From: Cellulosilyticum sp.
Lineage (GTDB): Bacteria > Bacillota > Clostridia > Lachnospirales > Cellulosilyticaceae
Reading direction: 5' to 3'
Length of the DNA: 42,773 nucleotides
Assembly (NCBI GenBank): GCA_017941635.1
Contig: JAGAVZ010000019.1
Location: 1-42,773 of the forward strand
In this document: positions 38,796 through 42,773 of the stretch, piece by piece
Position numbering within the stretch: position 1 is the stretch's first letter
How the letters are laid out: each line of letters begins with the position of its first letter
Notes under the pieces: model-generated
Database searches by the model: none
Told to the model about the DNA's origin: nothing
Seen by the model: only the letters and a program-made list of their open reading frames with translations
Made by a program: the position numbers and the translations under genes

Positions 38796-39365
38796 CTATT
38801 TTCCTAATAATCCATATAAATAAAGATGGTGTAAATAATCTACTTCCTTCTGATAGTTTTCTGCTGTAATCTCAATCTCATTAAAGCTATTTATAAATTT
38901 TATGATAATTTCTGTTGGAATCTCTTGGTTAATTACATTTTCTTTCTTACCTTCTTCTATAAAAGCCTCATAAAGCTGAATTTGTAATACTTCAATTCCA
39001 TCTGAAAGTAATTCAATAAAATTTTTATCCTTTAGTGCTGATTCTGATAGATAAGCATTAAGCTTTGCATTGACTTCTCCCTTGCATAAAGCCAAAGCCC
39101 TAGTTACTTTCTCCTTGTAAGAAAGTTCCTCCTCTAATATCGCCATTGCCTGCTCTAGTATATCCTTAATCATCACTCTAGCACACTCTATCACCAAGGC
39201 TTCTTTACTCCCAAAATAATTATAAATAGATACCTGAGATACTTCTGCCTTTTCTGCAATCTCTTTAATACTGGTATTTGTAAAACCTTTTTCTTTAAAA
39301 AGCTCTAAAGCACTTCCCACAATGGCATCTTTCTTCTTATTGGTACGTATTTCATATTTATTCAT
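38796..39365 (-). CDS. TetR-family regulator next to the second EFR1 gene
   Basis: 189 residues. Helix-turn-helix at about 10-58: KKDAIVGSALELFKEKGFTN, IKEIAEKAEVSQVSIYNYFG and SKEALVIE. The C-terminal part is helical and acidic, without recognisable ligand motifs. It is divergent from the EFR1 gene at 39595, and the shared 229-base region contains an inverted repeat TTTTGAAAT-N12-ATTTCAAAA upstream of the EFR1 -35. It probably represses that gene and itself. Followed closely by the LysR gene. Confidence 0.9.
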   Translation of the reverse strand: MNKYEIRTNKKKDAIVGSALELFKEKGFTNTSIKEIAEKAEVSQVSIYNYFGSKEALVIECARVMIKDILEQAMAILEEELSYKEKVTRALALCKGEVNAKLNAYLSESALKDKNFIELLSDGIEVLQIQLYEAFIEEGKKENVINQEIPTEIIIKFINSFNEIEITAENYQKEVDYLHHLYLYGLLGK

Positions 39366-39482
39366 TTGTATGCTTTCTCCAAGGTTGATTATCTCCCATA
39401 AGCATTTTTTGAAAATATTTCTCCTTGGTTACTCTCCTTTAATTCCTAAATATCTACCCTTAGAATAACACAGAATTTTTTA

Positions 39483-39512
39483 TTTTGAAATATTTAATAC
39501 GAAATTTCAAAA
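39483..39512. promoter_or_regulatory. inverted repeat between TetR and EFR1 genes
   Basis: TTTTGAAAT (39483-39491) and ATTTCAAAA (39504-39512); a third half, ATTTCAAAA, lies at 39569-39577 next to the palindrome TGACGTCA (39560-39567). Candidate TetR operator. Confidence 0.6.
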
Positions 39513-39517
39513 TATTA

Positions 39518-39546
39518 TTTACTTTGTATTTTAGCTTTTCTATAAT
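39518..39546 (+). promoter_or_regulatory. promoter of the second EFR1 gene
   Basis: TTTACT (39518-39523), a 17-base spacer and consensus TATAAT (39541-39546). Confidence 0.65.
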
Positions 39547-39594
39547 GTTTTTAAATATTTGACGTCAGATTTCAAAACTTTTAGGAGATTCTTT

Positions 39595-40383
39595 ATGTAA
39601 ACTGTTATTTATTATTTTTCTGGTACAGGTAATAATCTTGCTATAGCCCAAAAACTTGCTAATCTATTAGGAAATACGGACATATTACCTATTCGCCACT
39701 TACTAGACCATAAAACGATTCCTTCTGAATATACATGGGTTGGATTCTGTACCCCTTCTTACTACTCTCATGTTCCTCCATTTGTTCAGGAATGTATGGA
39801 AAATCTTATTTTTACTAATGAACAAAAAATCTTTACTATAGTAGGCTGTGGTGGCAACAGAGGTCTTGCGCATCTAGATATGAGAAAACAAATTGAAGCA
39901 GCTTCAAAAAAAGTTCAACTTGAATATATGATTTCTTTACCTGGTAGCTATATCTTGTCTTATAGTGCTTTTCCAGATGTATATAGCAAATTAACAACTT
40001 CCTTTTCTTATAAAAAGATTGAGCAAATTGCCAAAGCAATCCAAAGCGATTCTGATCCTATCTCACTTAAAACAGGTATGTTCTACACTGCAAGTAGAGA
40101 AGCTGAGCTTCAGAAGAATATTGCCTCTTATAATGAAGTATGCCAAGGTTATACAATAAGTAATTCTTGCAAACATTGTGGGATATGTGCTAAAGTTTGT
40201 CCTACTCAAAATATTACCTTACAAAATGGTCAAGTATCTTTCGGAGAAAACTGTCAACAGTGTATGGCTTATATTCAATGGTGTCCGCAAAGAGCTATTG
40301 ATTATAAAGGAAAGGCTTCTAGTAGGAAACGTTATCATCATATAAATATCAGTCTAAAAGATATGACACAATATAACGCCTAA
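39595..40383 (+). pseudogene. second EFR1-type gene, TAA at codon 2 and a lost cluster cysteine
   Basis: AGGAGA and ATG (39595) are followed at once by TAA (39598-39600), then an unbroken frame of 260 codons: TVIYYFSGTGNNLAIAQKLA with the FMN loop, and a C-terminal ferredoxin part. The first 4Fe-4S motif is intact (CKHCGICAKVCP); the second reads CQQCMAYIQWCP, with Tyr (TAT, 40270-40272) where the third cysteine belongs. MKT would be the expected start, so AAA to TAA is the simple explanation. An internal ATG at 39796 would omit the flavodoxin N-terminus. Two independent defects argue for decay. The paralogue at 33360 is also interrupted. Confidence 0.8.
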
Positions 40384-40416
40384 AAAACTCTAACTCCCAA
40401 ATTTTTCCTTAAAAAA

Positions 40417-40436
40417 ATAGTTGACTTTGCAACTAT
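40417..40436. promoter_or_regulatory. MarR operator-like site 1
   Basis: ATAGTTG-ACTTTG-CAACTAT, perfect 7-bp arms, overlapping the -35 element at 40421-40426. Confidence 0.75.
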
Positions 40437-40450
40437 CTAGTTGATATACT
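40421..40450 (+). promoter_or_regulatory. promoter of the MarR-MATE operon
   Basis: TTGACT (40421-40426), an 18-base spacer and TATACT (40445-40450), bracketed by the two TAGTTG-N6-CAACTA sites. Confidence 0.75.
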
Positions 40451-40454
40451 ACTT

Positions 40455-40472
40455 TAGTTGCGTCGTCAACTA
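40455..40472. promoter_or_regulatory. MarR operator-like site 2
   Basis: TAGTTG-CGTCGT-CAACTA, same geometry as site 1, covering the expected transcription start just after the -10. Confidence 0.75.
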
Positions 40473-40494
40473 TTTTATTTTTAAGGAGATCTTT

Positions 40495-40917
40495 ATGAAT
40501 AGACGAATCGGAAAACTTGTCTCTATTCTTCATCGAAAAAGTCAAATCTATCTAGATAAAAGACTTAACCCCTTTGATATCACTGCTGCCGAAGTCCCAG
40601 TGCTCTTACCGTTATATCATCATGATGGTACGACTCAAGAAGAACTTGTGGTACATACAGGCTTAGATAAATCTGCTGTAACACGTACACTTCAAGGACT
40701 GATTACTAAGGGGTATGTTACAAAAGAAAAGGATGAGAAAGATTTAAGATGTAATCGAATCTATCTGACTCCTAGTGCTTTTACCATTCAAAAGAAGATA
40801 TATGAAGTTCTTGATGACCTTAATCATATTATAATGCACAACTTTGATGATGAAGAACGCACAGAAACCTACGACTTATTAGAACGTATGGTAGAAAATA
40901 TACAAGGAGAAAAATAA
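40495..40917 (+). CDS. MarR-family repressor (MepR-like)
   Basis: 140 residues. Winged helix-turn-helix typical of MarR: TTQEELVVHTGLDKSAVTRT, LQGLITKGYVTKE and the wing KDEKDLRCNRIYLTPSA. The ATG at 40495 follows AAGGAG; earlier in-frame starts would run through the promoter and operators. Its stop overlaps the ATG of the MATE gene by one base, so the two are translationally coupled. Two inverted repeats bracket the promoter, indicating autorepression relieved by a ligand, as known for MepR-MepA in Staphylococcus. Confidence 0.93.
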   Translation: MNRRIGKLVSILHRKSQIYLDKRLNPFDITAAEVPVLLPLYHHDGTTQEELVVHTGLDKSAVTRTLQGLITKGYVTKEKDEKDLRCNRIYLTPSAFTIQKKIYEVLDDLNHIIMHNFDDEERTETYDLLERMVENIQGEK

Positions 40918-42314
40918 TGAACGAACAAACAAAAGTGAATCCATTAGGCACTTTGCCTGTCCAAAAGCTTTTACATCAATTTGCAGTACCTAGTATTATT
41001 GCAATGATTGTAAGTGCTTTATATAATATCGTGGACCAATTCTTCATTGGTCGTGCAGTTGGTGAACTTGGAAATGCTGCAACCAATATTGCCTTTCCAC
41101 TTTCTATTTCATGTATTGCGATTGCCTTACTCTTTGGTATAGGTGGGGCTTCTGCCTTTAACCTTGCTATGGGACAAGGTAAAAAAGAAGAAGCTGCAAA
41201 CTACGTGGGAAATGCTATTACGCTTTTATTAGGATGCGGAACAGTTCTCCTAATCATTACTCAACTCTTCTTAACACCACTACTTAGGCTATTTGGGTCA
41301 CCAGATAATGTTTTAGGGTATGCTACAGTTTATACACGCATTACTTCTTTTGGTTTCCCATTCTTAATCGTTGCAACAGGTGCTGGAAATGTTATTCGAG
41401 CAGATGGTAGTCCAAAATTCTCTATGACCTGTAACTTAGTGGGTGCTGTGATTAATACAGTTTTAGATGCCATTTTTGTATTTGGTTTCGATATGGGTAT
41501 GGCTGGAGCCGCTTATGCTACCATCATTGGACAAATTGTATCAGGTCTTATGGCACTATACTATTTACGTCACTATAAAACTGTACAACTTAGAAAAGAA
41601 AACTTCCTTTTAAAAGGGAAATGTGTTTCTAAGATAGCATCACTTGGTGCTTCACCATGTATCAACCAAGTGTCTATGATGATTGTACAAATCATTATGA
41701 ATAAATCTCTTACACACTATGGTGCTCTTTCAGTATATGGTGCGTCTGTACCACTTGCTTGTGCAGGGATTATTACCAAAATCAACCAATTCTATTTCTC
41801 AGTAGTCGTTGGTATTTCTCAAGGATTACAACCTATTGTAAGTTATAACTATGGTGCAAAAAAATACGACCGTGTTAAAAAAGCTTGTACTTTAGCTTGT
41901 TTATACGGCCTTGGTATTTCAATAATTGCCTTCATCGCATTTTTCTTCTTCCCAAGACCAATTATCTCAATCTTTGGTAATGGTTCAGATGCGTACTTTG
42001 ATTTTGCAGTTATGTACTTTAGAGTATTCTTATTCTTTACATTCTTAAACTTTACACAACCAATTATTTCAAACTTCTTTACTGCTATAGGTAAACCAAG
42101 AATTGGTGTCTTCTTATCACTTACAAGACAAATCCTATTCTTATTACCACTTGTAGTCATTCTTCCAACATTTATGGGAATTGATGGTCTTCTTTATGCA
42201 GGGCCAATCGCTGATGGTTTAGCTGGTGTGATTTGTATCTTTATGGTATTTAAAGAATTTAAGAAAAAAGAATATCATATGGCAGAATCTAAGACAACTG
42301 AGCAAGCTGCTTAA
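40917..42314 (+). CDS. MATE-family multidrug efflux pump (MepA-like)
   Basis: 465 residues with twelve membrane spans in two similar halves. MATE landmarks: PSIIAMIVSALYNIVDQFFI near residue 25, GIGGASAFNLAMGQGKKEEA, then GAGNVIRADGSPKFSM, and in the second half VVGISQGLQPIVSYNYGAKK. These sodium- or proton-driven antiporters export cationic drugs and metabolites. Overlap with the MarR gene and the operator arrangement suggest drug- or metabolite-inducible expression. Followed by a terminator at 42430-42474. Confidence 0.95.
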   Translation: MNEQTKVNPLGTLPVQKLLHQFAVPSIIAMIVSALYNIVDQFFIGRAVGELGNAATNIAFPLSISCIAIALLFGIGGASAFNLAMGQGKKEEAANYVGNAITLLLGCGTVLLIITQLFLTPLLRLFGSPDNVLGYATVYTRITSFGFPFLIVATGAGNVIRADGSPKFSMTCNLVGAVINTVLDAIFVFGFDMGMAGAAYATIIGQIVSGLMALYYLRHYKTVQLRKENFLLKGKCVSKIASLGASPCINQVSMMIVQIIMNKSLTHYGALSVYGASVPLACAGIITKINQFYFSVVVGISQGLQPIVSYNYGAKKYDRVKKACTLACLYGLGISIIAFIAFFFFPRPIISIFGNGSDAYFDFAVMYFRVFLFFTFLNFTQPIISNFFTAIGKPRIGVFLSLTRQILFLLPLVVILPTFMGIDGLLYAGPIADGLAGVICIFMVFKEFKKKEYHMAESKTTEQAA

Positions 42315-42429
42315 TTTGTTAATCTTAATTTGTTAATATAGAATAAATATGATATAACTAAATCACATTCAGCGTATGCTAATTTTGAATCTTTACGGAT
42401 TATGTGATTACTTTTATAAATCAAATAAT

Positions 42430-42474
42430 AAGGGATGTCCATTAAAGATTTTTCTTTAAAAATGGACATCCCTT
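42430..42474. terminator. bidirectional terminator
   Basis: 13-bp stem AAGGGATGTCCAT (42430-42442) and its complement (42462-42474), with an inner TTAAAG/CTTTAA stem, between the MATE gene and the convergent ATPase gene. Confidence 0.9.
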
Positions 42475-42530
42475 TATTATATACCTTGATATAAGTTCAT
42501 CTTTCCTACTTTTAGCGGATTATCTCCTGT

Positions 42531-42773
42531 TTAAAATTCACTTTCTCTTTCTTTGAAAAAGTCATAATAAAAACGTACACTTTCCAACTGTGTCCATTTC
42601 TTTACCTGAACAGGCATTTCATCCAAATCATATATTTTTGCATCTTTCATTGCTAAGAAAAAGGGTGAGTGAGTAGAGATAATAAACTGACACCCAAAGA
42701 AACGTGCTGACTCCTCAATAAAATGGGCAAGTTCTAATTGCTTTTGTGGCGACAAACTATTTTCAGGTTCATC
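42531..42773 (-). CDS. AAA-family ATPase, C-terminal part (cut by window edge)
   Basis: The last 80 codons of a gene entering from the right edge. The first residues are DEPENSLSPQKQLELAHFIE, an ABC/SMC-like Walker B with the D-loop serine, followed by the H-loop in CQFIISTHSPFFLAM and the ending QVKKWTQLESVRFYYDFFKE. This resembles small stand-alone AAA ATPases of about 220 residues with a predicted ATP-dependent function that is not understood. The frame is open to the last base of the window, so the start is outside. Confidence 0.85.
   Translation of the reverse strand, partial: DEPENSLSPQKQLELAHFIEESARFFGCQFIISTHSPFFLAMKDAKIYDLDEMPVQVKKWTQLESVRFYYDFFKERESEF

Noticed and set aside
40441-40494. 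Upstream TTG start for the MarR gene
   Set aside because: It would translate the -10 element and the second operator; the ATG at 40495 has an ideal AAGGAG.

Overview
The window is low-GC, dense in Firmicutes-style Shine-Dalgarno sites (AGGAG, GGGGGA), and carries lipoprotein binding proteins, a FliB-type flagellin methylase, a pectin-type acetylesterase with a GH2 beta-galactosidase, and EFR1-type flavodoxin/ferredoxin proteins. This fits an anaerobic, plant-polysaccharide-using clostridium (Lachnospiraceae or Cellulosilyticum-like). That placement is inference from gene content; no rRNA or tRNA gene is present to test it.

Layout. 0.1-6.3 kb: a secreted protein of unknown function, a membrane-anchored alpha/beta hydrolase, a membrane protein plus small XRE regulator pair, and an AraC/GyrI-like regulator with a small unknown protein; remnants of a VOC gene and possibly of a CPBP-like membrane gene lie between them. 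6.3-12.4 kb: a complete dipeptide/oligopeptide ABC importer in the order binding protein, two permeases, two ATPases, with a strong promoter and a hairpin after the binding-protein gene. 12.7-15.5 kb: zinc-ribbon protein, FliB-like methylase, AEC transporter. 15.6-25.5 kb: a carbohydrate locus read leftward (AraC regulator, sugar-binding lipoprotein, two permeases, beta-galactosidase, SGNH acetylesterase with SLH-like modules), best read as uptake and cytoplasmic breakdown of acetylated, galactose-containing (perhaps pectic) oligosaccharides. 25.8-29.2 kb: a divergent DXS, a DUF1624-type membrane acyltransferase-like protein and a DUF4428-like zinc protein. 29.3-34.3 kb: a decaying region. 34.3-38.8 kb: cardiolipin synthase, ilvC, LysR. 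38.8-42.3 kb: TetR, a second EFR1 gene, then a MarR-MATE efflux operon resembling mepR-mepA. The right edge cuts an AAA ATPase gene.

The most notable pattern is gene decay between about 29 and 41 kb. Three otherwise intact reading frames each contain one in-frame stop codon: a ferritin-like gene (TAG at codon 77) and two EFR1 paralogues (TAA at codon 29 and TAA at codon 2; the second has also lost a cluster cysteine). Nearby are a 3' remnant of an alpha/beta hydrolase gene and a 3' remnant of a paralogue of the small gene at 29357, the latter still followed by its terminator.

Regulatory DNA is well preserved. The dead EFR1 gene at 34 kb has a promoter whose -35 and -10 are each overlapped by a 17-bp palindrome (ATTGAAT-N3-ATTCAAT), and a third copy lies 0.9 kb away. 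The MarR gene has two TAGTTG-N6-CAACTA sites bracketing its promoter. I found no CRISPR array, insertion sequence, prophage or recognised defence system. The closest thing to an undescribed system is the ferritin-like protein family together with its small neighbour of unknown function at 29357.
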